The notes beneath the pieces were generated by a model. It saw only the letters and a program-made list of their open reading frames with translations, was not told where the DNA came from and searched no databases. DNA of 64,000 bases. Origin: Aquanectria penicillioides. Its lineage: Eukaryota > Ascomycota > Sordariomycetes > Hypocreales > Nectriaceae. Made by a program: the position numbers and the translations under genes. Each line of letters opens with the position of its first letter. Position 1 is the stretch's first letter. Positions 50,191 through 62,981 of the stretch are shown piece by piece. The stretch spans positions 2,733,001 to 2,797,000 of the forward strand of contig PYIU01000005.1 of NCBI GenBank assembly GCA_003415625.1. The letters run 5' to 3'.

Positions 50191-53100
50191 TATTTAGTTT
50201 TAATAAATATAGTTTAATACTATTTATATAGTATATTAGTTTTTTATAGTTTTAAGTTTTAAATTAAAAAGATATTATTTACTAATAGTATTTATAATTT
50301 TAAACTAATAATATTAATATAGTAAAATTTAAGATTTTATATTTATCTTTTAACTAAAAGTTTAATTCTTTTAATAAAGTATTTAATTATTTAACTTTTT
50401 ATATAAATGCAAAAGGATATAAAATACTATTTATTAAATATTAAAAATATTTCTATTTATTTAAATAGAAAGTTCTACTAATTATTAAAAGATTAATGCT
50501 AAATATAAGTATTAATAGTTTATTTTCTTTATTTTAAAGAAGTTATATATATTTTTATATAAACTATATTAATTAAGGGATATATATTTAGCTAATAGTA
50601 TTATAGTTTATATTATTTATATATTACTAATCTTAAGAAAGTTTAATTAATTCTTTAATATATATTAAATATAATACTAAAAATAGATTATTTTTATATC
50701 CTTCTTATAATATTTAAGGCTTATAGATTTTAGTAATTATAATTTTATTTATATTTAAATATTTAAGAGATTTTTAAGAAAATAAAAAGGGAAAAAGGTT
50801 TTTTAAGAATAGTTAAAAGGTTAATTAAAATAAAGATTAAAGTAAAAGTTAAAGTAAGGGTTAAAGTAAAAGCTAAAAAGATAGTTTAGGCAATAGTTAA
50901 GATAATAATTAAGAAGTTAATTAAAGGGATTATTTAAAAGATAGTTACAATAATATTATATATATATATAGATATAAGTATATAAAAGTATATATATAAG
51001 TATAAATATATATAAATATTAAGGTCTTAAATAATATATATAAATAGATATATTAATAGATTTATTTAATAAAAAATAGATTAAAATTAAGCTATAATTT
51101 ATAAATAGAATAATAAATATAAAAGGAAATAAATAAATAAAGAATTAAATAGATATTATAAGCTAAAAAGGATAGATCTATTTATCTTTTTATTTATAAG
51201 ATTTTATTATATAGAGTTATAATAGTTATTAATTTATATTTTTAATTAATATTAAAATAGTAACTATCTTTACCTTTATTATATACTTAAATATAAAGTA
51301 AAGGTCTTAAATAAAATAGTAATAATGCAATTATAATAAGGCATTATTGCTTAAATATAAATTAAATTTAAATTAATAAAAGGTTCTTAATATATCTATA
51401 TTAATAAAAGTATAATACTAATAATAAAAGTGCATTTCTATAAATATAATTAAAAGTTAATAAAAGAATAAAAAGCCTAATTAAAGTAATTATTATATCT
51501 TAAAGTATATTTAATATTAATTATTAATTCTTAAGATTATAAAATATATATTAATAGTTATTAAAAAAGCAAATATATAGAATATTATATAGAGTTGCCT
51601 ATAGATTTAATTACAATAAAGAATATAAAGTATATATAGATTATTATAATTAGCATTTTTTTATTATTTTAATAAAAATATTTAAGTAAATTTATATATA
51701 TATATATAAGTATAAATAAGTATATATAAATATATATAATAGCGCTAATATACTTATATACTTATAGTATATAAAGATATAATAATAAGTATTAATAATA
51801 GATTTAATATAGTCTTAAAGTATAATAAAAGAAAGAGAGAGAGATATATATATATATATATATATAAAAAGAAAGAGAAAAATATATAATACTTATTTAC
51901 TAAAGTTATTATAAATCCTAATTCTTTTATTAATATAAAGGGCAGTAGATCTAATAAATTAGCTTAAAGTATATAAGATCTTTTTAGGTTTATTTAAAAC
52001 TATTATATATAGTAAATATAAAAGGGATTTAATAGTAATTATCTATTTAAAACTAATAATTTATTTAGTTATTTTAATTATATAATTTAAAAATATAAAG
52101 ATAGAATATTAAGTAATTTTAATTAATAAATATTTTAGCTTAAGCTTAATTTATAAAGCATTATATTTAATTAATTAAATTAATAAATCTTAAATACTTT
52201 TATTATTTTATTATTTAGCTATATAATATAGTATATTAAGGAAGTATTAGCTTAAGTAAAATTAACTCTATCTATTAGCTTAAATGCTTTATTAATAAAT
52301 AAAAGTTAAGTTTATATAGCTATTATATTAATAATTAATAATAAAAATAATAGTAATAATATATATTAAAATATTTTTTTATTAGTAAAATTAAATATTA
52401 TAATATTAAGTTTAAAATAAAGAATAGAAATATAGTAGTAAAGCGCTCTAAAGGCAGTTTTATAGCCTTAAAAAGGATTATTATTAAAATTATATTTTAA
52501 TACTATTAATAGTGCTTTAAATAGTATAGGCATTAAAGAATTAATATTATTTAAAGCTACTATTGCTAGTACTTTTAGGCTAAAAAAGTAAAAATCTCCT
52601 AAAGTATTAGTTTTATATTTAAGCTAAAGCTAAAAGTAAACTTAATAAAAGAGATCTTAAAGGGATTAATATAATAGAGTTTATAATTAAGTTTAATTTA
52701 TTTAAGCTAAATTTAATTAATTTTAGCCTATTTAACCTTAATTAAATTATATTTAAATAGATAAAAGCTATTATTTAATAAATTAATATTAAGTTCTTTC
52801 TTTTTATAAAATAAATATAAATAAATTAAATTATAATATATTTAGTATAATTAATTAATTTAACTAAAAGTTTATAAAAAATAAATAAGCATTTAATAAG
52901 CTTAATTAATATATATTTATTCCTTAAAGTAAAAAGGTATTAATAGTATAGGACTTTTATTATATACTTTATAATAAAACTATAATACTAATATAAATAT
53001 ATAAAATATACTATTATAAGTTCTTTAAGATTAAACTAAAGGAGATTTAATAGGCTATTTAAATAAGGCAGAAAATAAATAGTATACTATAGTTTAACTA

Positions 53101-53290
53101 TATGCTATTTTTTTTATTTTATATACTTTCCTTTAGGCTAGCTAATTGCAGCTTATAAAGATTGCTTTATTTAACTTAAAAGGTATAAATTAATTATAGC
53201 TAGCTAAATTTACTAGCAATTAGGTTATAATTATATATATTTAAAGGAACTTTAAGACCTATTATTAATAAAGGAGAAATTAATTGCATT
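50191..53290. other. Helitron interior between the two divergent genes
   Basis: About 3.1 kb shared with the left copy. It contains repeated AAAGTAAAAGTTAAAG-like purine blocks (50810-50890), the empty LINE-D and LINE-C sites (about 50560-50580, 51540-51555) and a GA/TA microsatellite (51835-51868, whose left-hand counterpart is near 26675-26710). No domain recognised; the 5' part of the Rep gene may begin within it. Confidence 0.5.
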
Positions 53291-55540
53291 AAATATTTAC
53301 TTTAAGTAAATTGCATAATATAATATAGCTACTAATAGTAATAATAGTAATAGCCAATAAAAAAAGGGGAAAATATAATATAAAAAGCATATTAAAGGTT
53401 TCATTTCTATCTTTTTAAATAATATTTAAAATATAGCAATAAAAGTACTTTTATATTTATTTATTAAAGCACTTAATTAAATTTATATTTTATAGTATAG
53501 GCCTTATTAACTAAAGCTATAAAATCTTTTAAGATTGCTATTAGTATAAAGATAAAAGGTAAAGAGAGCTTTAGTATAATTAAAAAGGAATAACTAGCAC
53601 TATAAAGATATTAAGATTAATATTAAGGAAATAAATAGCTAAAGGGCACTAAAGTATAGCATTTTTAATATTATCTATTAGTTAATAAAGCATAAAGAGC
53701 CATTTAAAACTAAATAAACATAAAGAGTATATATAATGCCTATAAGTAATTAAGGCTTAAATGCTAAAGTAAGGCCTATTAATATTTAAAATATCTTTTT
53801 TAAGTTATATAAAGTAAATAGAATTAATTTTAGTAAAGATAGAAATAGCAATAATAATAATAATAGTAGTAATAGTAATAATAGTAAGCTAAATATATAT
53901 AAAAGAGAGGTAAATAGTAATAATTTTAATAATAGTAATTATAGCAATATATTAATATTAGTAGGCAATAATAGTTAGGAAAACAATAAAGGGAAGTTAA
54001 TAGAAAAGATTATTTTATTAAGGATATTTAATTTTAATTTAGCACTAAAAGCAATTAATGCTAAAAAGTTATAGTTTCTCTATAATGCTTTAGGTATTAA
54101 CCTAAAAGAAAGAAAGATAAATAAATAAAGACTTAATAGAGAAATTAAAATAAATGCAATTAATATAAATATAGCTAGTATACTTTTAGTAAATTATTAA
54201 GTTCTATTTATAGATTTAGTAAATATTTAATAGATATTAAAATTAAAACTATATATTTATATTATTTATAGGGCTTAATTTATTAATTCCTAAAATCTAT
54301 AGTTTTTTCTAAAAGCTTTTTTAACTATATTTCTTTATAGATTTAATAGGCTATTGCTTAAATAAAAAAGGTATTATAAAAGGCAAAAGTAAAAAAAAAA
54401 GTAAAAAAGAAACTAAAAAAGTATAAATAGTATAGATAATAAATAAATAAGCAAAAGTAAATAGTAATAGTAAGGCATATAAAGCATATAGTATTTATTG
54501 CAATCTATATCCTTTTTAATTATTAATAGCTTTTAAACTAAATCTTAATTTAAGCATAATAGCAATAGTAGCTTTTAGAATAAAAATAATAATAATAGCA
54601 ATAATAATAGCAATAATAGTAATAATAATTAAAATAGTAATATAAAAGCTACTCTTATATCTTAAGACCTAGCATTAAAGATATAGGCAAAAATAGTTCT
54701 TTACTAATATAGCAATTGCACTACATACTATTAGATATTTTCTTTTTTAATTTTTAATATAATAATGCAATTGCAAAATCAAAAAGTAAATATAATAAAT
54801 ATAAAAAAGGGCTCTTTTTAAAAGATTAAGTAGCTATTGCAAAAGATAATAGCTAAAAGGATAAAAGCAGCTAAAGTTAACCTTAAAAAGTATAAAATAA
54901 TAGAGAATAAGTATATAAAAAAGCTAATTTAGTCTATTTTAACCTATAGTTTTTAGCAATCTATATTTTATAAATTTTAATTAAGTATATAATAAAAGAT
55001 TAAATTATTAATTATTAAGCACAATCTTTTAGTAATTTAATTTACTATTAATTTAAATAATATTATAAACCTTATTAAGCTATAGCTTATAGGATATTAG
55101 CAATATAATAAAAACATTATTAAGCTATTTTTAATTAGTCTTAATAATAGCAAGAAAAGAAAGTACTTATTAATATTAAACCTAATAAATTTAGCTATTT
55201 ACTTTTATTATAAGTTATTTCTATTCTTAAAGCATTATATTAAGGTTAGCAAAAAGTTAGTTTTTAATTAAATAAATTACTATTTTACTGCTATTAAAAC
55301 TAATTAATATAGCTTACTTTATATATATAGTTTAATTTAGCTATATAAAAGTATAAACCTTAACTTACTCTTTAGTATAAATAAAAATAATCTTTTAAAA
55401 AGCAATAGAGCATATTAAGAGAATATTATTTAATATTTAAATAGCATTTTTTATAAAGTAAATAAATAAAGTTTTATTTCTATACAATTATATATAGTAT
55501 ATATATATAAATAATAAAAAGTACTAAATAAAATAAATAA

Positions 55541-55600
55541 GGAAATAAATAAATAAATAAGTAAGTAAATAAGTAAATAAATAAGTAAATAAATAAGTAT
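55541..55600. repeat. (AAAT/AAGT)n microsatellite within the RepHel gene
   Basis: Alternating aaat and aagt tetranucleotides, about 60 bp, at the point where the Rep reading frame is lost. Confidence 0.85.
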
Positions 55601-57010
55601 TAATAAAGAAAAAGAGCTATTATAATTTCCTTTTATATATATTAGGTTTACTAATATGAAGCATTCTATATACTATAAAAGTGTAGGACTTTAATAAGCT
55701 ATTATTTTAAGTTGCTATAAAATAAAGAATAGCTATATCTAATATATTAGCTTTAATTAATAATATAATAGAGCTATTAGCAATATTTAATAAAAAGGCA
55801 AACTTCTATATAAAATCATTTTAAATTTATAAGTATAAAGCTATATATATTAAATATATACTTTAGGATAGAAACTTAAGTTAGTAGTAGCAATAGTAAG
55901 ATATATATTGGTTTAAATTCCCTAAATAACTAATAGAAAGAATAGAATTTAATAAAAAAAGAGTCCTTTTTATTAAGCAATCTTATATATTTATAAATTG
56001 CTAAAATAAATTAATAGCTATAAGATTATAGTATAACTATAACTTAATATTTATTGCAATATAGTTTTATAGCTTATCCTTAATTTATTACTTAACTAAC
56101 TATATAATAAAGGTAGAGGATCTAATCTAAAAGCAAATAGTTATAGCTATAAAGTACTTTTCTATATTAAAAGAAGGGATTAAAATGCAAGTAGCTAAAG
56201 CTATATCTATATCTATATTTGCATTTATACCTTTTTGCATTTTAGTAAATAATATTAATAATAATAATAATAATATTTATATTTATATTAATACTTATAT
56301 AAATAATATTAATAGTTAAAAGGGCAATAAATCTATTAAATAGTAAAATAGTAATAGTAATACTTATATTAATATTAATATTAATATTAATAGTATAAAA
56401 GGAAATAAAACTTATTAATTCCTTATAAAAATAGCTAATTGCATTTTTATAGATTAAGCACTATTAAAAGTTAAAGTAATTATTTATCTTTTAAAATATT
56501 TAATAGAGCTTTTATATAATTATTATTAAATATATTTTAATATTAATAAGCTATATTAGCTTATATTAAAAAGGTAGCTATATCTTTAGAAAATTAATTA
56601 GCTTAAAGATAGTAATAATTAATTTAGCTTTAATATTTATATTAAAAAGTAAAAGAAAAAGGTTATAGCTCTAAATGCATATCTATACTATAAAGAGATC
56701 TTTTAAAATATTTGCTTATATAATTATATTACCTTTATCTATATTTAGCATAAAAAGTTATATTATAGCATTAAAGACTTTAGCATTTCTTTTAAGCCTA
56801 AATGCCCCTTTTTAAATAAATAAATATAATTTTTATATTAATGCAAAATGCATTTAATTATATTTATTAAAGGCTACTTTAGCTTAAACTTTATTAATAA
56901 AAAGAAATAAAATAAAAAGCAATATTACTAAAAGTAAGCTAAAATATATTTTATTATATTTAATATACTATAAAAAAAGAGTTATTATATAATACCTTTA
57001 TTTTTAAAGC

Positions 57011-57045
57011 TTAATTAATTAATTAATTAATTAATTAATTAATAT
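57011..57045. repeat. (TTAA)n microsatellite
   Basis: About eight ttaa units within the Helitron, between the Rep and helicase parts. Confidence 0.85.
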
Positions 57046-59792
57046 TAATATTTAGGGAATTTCCTAAAGTAGTAGTTTAGTACTTTAGCCTCTTTATACT
57101 ATAGTATTACTTTATATTTAAGTTATTATTAGGCAATATAAATATAATTATTATTTAAAATAAATAGAAATAAAATATATTAAAATAGATCTTCTTTTTT
57201 ATAAATAATATTTAATTATTAAAGCAATTAGCCTAAAATACTTAAAAGAATATATAGTAATAAGCATTTATATTAAGGGATATTAAAATAGCTATAAATA
57301 GCAGTAAATTATATAAAGGAAATAAAGACTACTATAATAAAAATAATAATAGTAGCAATAATAATACTAATAGATTTTAAAATAATAACCTTAGCTAAAT
57401 TATATATCTTATTAATATTATTTAAGTAATAGCTAGTAGCAATTAAATTATAGTAAGATTAAAGGAGCTAGCTTTAATGCTTTATAATTTTATTAAGCTC
57501 TAAAGTATAATAAAAAGAGAAAAGAAAAGCAAAGATTTAAAAAAGGGCATTAAGCAATAAAGGGAAAAAGGGAGAAAAGATTTAATATTTACAATAAATA
57601 GCAACACTAATAGCAGCTAAACCTAAATGCTTAATTTAAGCAAAATTATAGCTATTAAGGCTTAGCAATTAAGGCTATTAAAAGCAATAAAGTATTAAAT
57701 CTAAAGCATATAAAAGGTAAATAAAAGAAAAGAAAAAAAAGAAAAAGGCACTAAAATAGCAATAAAAGCAATAAAAAAAGTAGCATTATTATTATTATAT
57801 AGTTCTATAATTATAATTAAGTAAGTATTTATATTTATAGTTATAACCTTTAAAATAGATATTGCTTTATAGTTTATACTTAATAAGCAATAAGCTATTG
57901 CCTTTTTATTAATCTATTAATATATTTAGCTTATAAAAAGTAGCAATAATACTATTAGCAATTTTAATATTAAAGGGAATAAATGCCTTTAGTAATTATA
58001 TTAGTTTTTTAGCAGTAAAGGCAATATAGGCAAGTCTTAAGTAATTAAGGCAATAATAAAGCTTTTTATTAAGTAAAGCATATTGCATTAACTACTAGTA
58101 ATTACTATATTAAGTATAGTAGTAGTAAGCATTAATAGCATTATTATTTATTTAGCTTATAGCCTTACTATTAATAGATTTTTATTATTATTACAGTAAA
58201 ACTATAGTATAATAGATAAAGGGTTAATTAACTAATAGTAAGTAATAAATAAACCTATATAAGCATTATAAAAAATAAATAGATATTTATTATTAATAAA
58301 GTTAGTATACTTAAGGCTAGTATATTACTAAAGATTAATAATAAGCTTTACTATTTAATTAAATGCCTTAATAAAAGCTTTAAAGGCATCTTTATTATTT
58401 TATTTTATAGTAATTTCTATTAGTTTAGGCTAATTATAAATAAAATATTTTTATTAAATAGTAATAAATTCTTATAAAACTAAAATAAAAACTTATATAA
58501 ATAAAACTATAATAAAATATATATACTATAAAAGAAATTTATAATAGTAATAATACTTAAAGAGTAAGTTTATACTACTAAAAACCTTAAGCTATTTGCC
58601 TTATTGTATTGCATTTATATAAGAACCTAAAATTGCATTAATATTAATATACTTAATAGCTATTACTTTTAATTAAAGTATAAAATCCTATAGAAAATAA
58701 ATATCTTTATAGTTATATTACTAAATTAAAACTATTAAAACCTTAATATAAAGGCAGCCTTAGCCTTTTAAAGGTATATATAAAAGCTACTATATATCTT
58801 TTTATTTAAGTATATTTAAATAAAGAGCAGCTATAATTATTTTATATAAATAAAAATAACTATAATTTTAAGTTTAAATAATAATAATAAAATCTCTATA
58901 TTAGCTATATTTATATATATTTTTAGTATATTAATAGTAATAATAAAAAATAAGCATTAAGGCCTTAAAGTAGTTAATAGTATAAGCTATATAGCTATTT
59001 ATATTATAATTAATTTAATGCATTATAGCTAATAGATATTAAATAATATTATTATTTACTTTAGCCCTTTAGTGGCTATTATACTATTAGTAGATTTAAT
59101 AAAGGGCTATAACCTTATAGGCCTGCCTAAAGGTATACTAATGCTAATACTATTAAGCAAAAGGATTAACCTAATAGTAAAGAAGTAGCTATAATAGAAG
59201 CATAAAGTATTATAAAAGGGTCTGCTTTATACTATTACCTTTATCTATACTAACTATAAGGTATAAGGTTAAATGCTAATTAAGGCCAATCTTAAGCTTT
59301 ATAGCAGCTATATAGTTCTAGATAAAAATAATAGTAAAGAGAGAGAAATTAGCGCTATAATGCAATTAAGGTATAATCCCTATAGCTTATATATATAGCT
59401 ATTATAATACTAATTGCTAAATAATATTATACTGCTAGTAAAGGTAAGGAAGAGGGATATAATTAGCAATATAATTCTATAGAATATAATAAAGGCTAAA
59501 GCTAAGCTTAATTAGCTAAGTAAAAAAATAGTAAATTAAGCCTATATATTAAAGTAATAAATAGGCTAATTAAGCTATAAGATAATTGCTATTATTATTA
59601 TTACTACTATTAATAGTAGTAATAATAATATAAATAATATAAAGAATATAAAGATAGTTATTATAAAATAGTTTTTATATTTATTTAAAATTTATAATAA
59701 AAGGATTATAGTTTTTTATACTATTTAAACTATATATTATATAGAACTTAAGGGTCTTTCTTTTTTCTTTTTTTTTAGTTATTAAAGTTAAG

Positions 59793-60051
59793 TATAAATA
59801 ATATATAGGTATATATAAAGATAGTTATAATAGGCAATATATATAATAGATTAGTTTAAATTAATTGAAATTTATAAAAAGTAACTAAATAGTAATTGTA
59901 AAATGCAATTATTTATTTATAATATAAAGATTCCTTTATAAGGATATATAGCCTTAAGACCTAAGCCTATAAAGCCCTTAAGGTTAGCTTATAGCTAGCT
60001 GCTATATTTATAGCAATAACTATCTTTATCTAACTGCTATATCTATTAATA
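59793..60051 (-). repeat. Solo LTR of the copia-B family
   Basis: 259 bp, aligned with 16507-16764 and 62723-62981. Flanks ttaag (59788-59792) and ttaaa (60052-60056) differ by one G-to-A, so they are probably a 5-bp target duplication altered by RIP. No primer site or polypurine tract adjoins it, as expected after LTR-LTR recombination. Confidence 0.75.
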
Positions 60052-60447
60052 TTAAATATATATATAAAATATAAAATAAAAAGCTAAAACTATAAAAAGC
60101 TATAAATATAAAGCATTAAAAGAAGCAATTAAATAAAATAACTTAAACTACTAAAACCCTTAGCTTAATACTAAAAGCAGCTTAATGTTTGCTATTTATT
60201 AGAATGGAAATTGCCTATTTTAAAAGGCAAAAGGTTTGCTATTTATATTATGCAGTATTATATGCATATAAACCCCCTAAAAGGCCTATTATATAACTTA
60301 ATTTTAAACACCTCCTTAAGAGTTAAGACCCTATAATAACTAGCTAAATAAATAAAGGGAAAGTTAGATTATATAAAATTATATAAAGATTATATAATAT
60401 TTACACTTTTTATTATATAATATTTATATAACTTATATGCAATTTTT
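60052..60447. other. Unassigned A+T-rich sequence
   Basis: About 400 bp. Contains a small inverted repeat ttgcct / aggcaa near 60218-60236 and a repeated tatataatattta near 60390-60425. Nothing coding seen. Confidence 0.4.
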
Positions 60448-60600
60448 CATCCTTAGCCCACAACCCTAGCCCACAACCACCCAACCAACCGACCGACCAA
60501 CCAACCGCAGCCTTACAATAACGCACGCACGCACACACACGCGCACAAAGGGGGAGGGGGAGGGGGGGGGGGGTGAGTAGGGTAGTTAAAGCCAGCGCTA
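60448..60600. other. GC-rich simple-repeat island
   Basis: A compact GC island in otherwise A+T DNA: CCCACAACC repeats, (CCAA/CCGA)n at about 60478-60505, (GCAC)n at about 60522-60546 and a G-rich tract 60550-60573 that could form a quadruplex. The open frame on the minus strand here is low-complexity. No homologue elsewhere in the window, which may be why it escaped RIP. Confidence 0.75.
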
Positions 60601-60640
60601 AATAGGTCTCTTTTAGAACAAGTTCTTTAAAGAGCATAAA

Positions 60641-62722
60641 CTAAAAGTAATATTATAGCTAATAGTATTTAAACCTTATAGATCTTTTAAGGGCTATTTT
60701 AAATATTAAGGCTATTATAGATAGTTAGGCTATTATAAACTTTAGTGCTATTTTAAGTAGTTAAATAGTAGTACTAATAAAGCAATATAAAGCAATACCT
60801 TTTAAAAGTTATAAATTAAATCTTTATAAAAAAGCTACTTTTTTAAGTAAAAATAATATTTAATATATTATACTTCTTTAATAAATATAGTAATATATAT
60901 TAATAGGTATTTTTAAATATAATAAATCTATATTAATTCTTTATATAGTAATAAAACTATTTAAAAGAGTATTAAAAAAATATAAAAGAAAAGTTAATTA
61001 AAAGTAAATATTATTACTTTAAAAGTAAATAGCTAAAAGCTTTTATACTTAAAGGTATATATATATATTATAAAGATATATTATAAAAAATATATTTATA
61101 TAACTATATAAAAATAGTTATATTATAAAGTAAGCCTATAAATAGCTATTATAGATATTTTATATTATTTAATAATAATTAAAAGGGATTAAAGTAATAA
61201 ATATAAATAATATAAAAGCTAAATAAGCTAGCTACTATTAGCTTTAATAGGTTTATTAATATAGATTTTAGCTATAAAGAAAATATATAGTATTATTATA
61301 AATAAATACTTTAAAGAAAGTAATTGCTATAAAATATATATTAACAAATATATAATCTATAAAAAGTAGCTATTTAATATTTTAGCTTTTTGTATTTTAT
61401 AGAAATAATTCCTAAAGTCTTATAATAATAATATTTATAATATATAAATAAAATAATAAAATAAAATATTTAATAGACTTTAATAAACAATAGTAAATAT
61501 TTAATTATTAAAAAGATTAATAAAAGATATTAAATAAAATATAAAGCTTTAAGCTATATTAAAGGAAATAAATACTAAAGATAAAGGCAATAATATAGTA
61601 AATGCTAATAGTAAAAATATTAATAAAAAAGGTAAAAGGCATTATAGCAATTAATATAGTAATTTAAGGCAATTAATTAATATAATATACTTTATTACTA
61701 AAGCTAATAAAATTAAAATAAAGTTATAGTAACTATTAAAAATGCTATAGCAGTTTATATAGTTTTAAAAAAATATATAGAGATTTAAGTAAAAGTTATA
61801 TCTTACTATTATTATAGGGCTTAAGCCTATTAATTAAATAAAGGCATTAACTCTATAAATATTATAGCTAAAGGCAATTAAAAGCTAATAAAACCATCTA
61901 TTTAAGGAAATTAAAAGTAAAATTTAAGGGATTTAAAGGGCTATAATAACTAGCAATATAATAAAGATATTATTATAAATAATAATAAAAGTATTTAATA
62001 GCTTTTATAAAGTATTAATTAAGCTAAATAAAAATAAAGATAATATAATACTATTAGTATTTATAGACTTTAGTATTATAATGCCCTTAATTATAATAAA
62101 GATAGCACTATTAATAATATTTAAAGATATTAAATAAGCTATTTTATAATAGTTTATATTAAATTACTATTAATATACTATATTTATATTAATATATTAA
62201 TATATTAATACAATAAAGTATAATAGTAATAAAAAAGCACTAAAGGAATTAATATTATAAAATATTAATAGAAAAGGCAATATAAAAAAGTTTAAAATTA
62301 TTAAGGCATTAACTTGCCTTTTTTATAAAAAAAGGATATTAAATTATATATTAATAATAGCTATATTTAGTATAATAATAGCCTAAATTAATAATATAAG
62401 AATTTATTTAATATATAATATAGATATTAAGAAAATAAAAAATATTAATAAAGTATATCTCTTTTAGGTTAAAAGTATAGTATAAATATAATAAAAGAAA
62501 AAGCTATTATTAATTATAAATAAAATAAATATATTTAATAGGTAAATATTATATATTGCTAATAATAGGCTTTATTAATACTATAATAATAAAAATCTAT
62601 TTAATAGTATCTTTATAGTACTATTCTATAAGGACTTTTATTAATTTTACTTTATAATAAAATTAAAATAAAAAACTAATATAAAAAGGTAAATTAAAAA
62701 GGTATAATAATAGAATAAAGGC
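60641..62722. other. Unidentified RIP-mutated sequence
   Basis: About 2.1 kb. Plus-strand readings near 62060-62140 (VFIDFSIIMPLIIIKIALL) resemble decayed protein, but no family can be named. It does not carry copia-B leader features, so it is not the interior between the two flanking LTRs. Confidence 0.4.
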
Positions 62723-62981
62723 TATAAACAATATACAGAGTGCGCAGAGACTGTTACAGCAGGCAACATATGCAATAGATCGGTTTAGATCAATTAGGAT
62801 TTATAAGGAACAGCTAGATAGTAGTCATAAAATGCAGTTACCTATTTATAGTATAGGGATTCCCTTATAAGGATATATAGCCTTAAGACTTAGGCCCATA
62901 AGGCCCCTTAAGGTTAGCTTATAGCCAGCTGCTATATCTATAGCAATAACTACCTTTACCTAGCTACTATATCTATTAATA
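62723..62981 (-). repeat. copia-B2 3' LTR, least mutated copy
   Basis: 259 bp and the most GC-rich LTR of the family (gtgcgcagagactg, cccataaggcccc). Read on the minus strand it is preceded by the purine-rich cttaaaaagag (62992-62982), a plausible polypurine tract, and by RNase H, so it is a 3' LTR. The 5' LTR is outside the window. Confidence 0.8.

Larger units (their letters stand above)
53300..59690 (+). pseudogene. Helitron Rep/helicase (RepHel)
   Basis: Initiator plus helicase of rolling-circle transposition. In one frame: an Asn-rich N-terminal region (53840-53960), a Helitron_like_N block (IKHNLLVI*FTINLNNIINLIKL near 55020-55080) and the HUH motif L-Y-I-Y-S-L-I-stop at 55317-55340, i.e. 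LHxHGLxW after undoing transitions. Near 55970-56090 comes the LRCNHDL-type segment in another frame, so an intron or indel lies around the microsatellite at 55541-55600. Walker A is S-S-K-G-N-I-G-K-S at 58011-58037 (family GxGGTGKS), followed by the TATTGIAA-type block at about 58090-58150. YKVQG is at 59255-59269 in a third frame. Dead: catalytic His and Gly codons are mutated. Confidence 0.82.
48606..59780 (+). mobile_element. Helitron (Rep/helicase), right copy
   Basis: Rolling-circle transposon of roughly 11 kb. The left part (48606-54150) matches the inverted copy at 24407-37662; the right part is unique in the window and contains the Rep HUH motif and a Pif1-like helicase. A divergent accessory gene lies at 48690-50190. 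Neither terminus is proven: tc at 48624-48625 preceded by a is a formal 5'-TC candidate, but similarity between copies extends slightly outside it. No convincing CTRR end with hairpin was found near 59.7-60.4 kb. RIP-mutated throughout. Confidence 0.75.

Noticed and set aside
60413..60637. 74-codon minus-strand open frame in the GC island
   Set aside because: Composed of simple repeats (Pro/Leu and Val/Cys/Ala runs); no domain or homologous copy.
59793..62981. A short LTR retrotransposon formed by the LTRs at 59793 and 62723
   Set aside because: Outer flanks do not form a target duplication, the interior lacks primer site and pol, and the right LTR is attached to RNase H on its other side, so it belongs to a different element.
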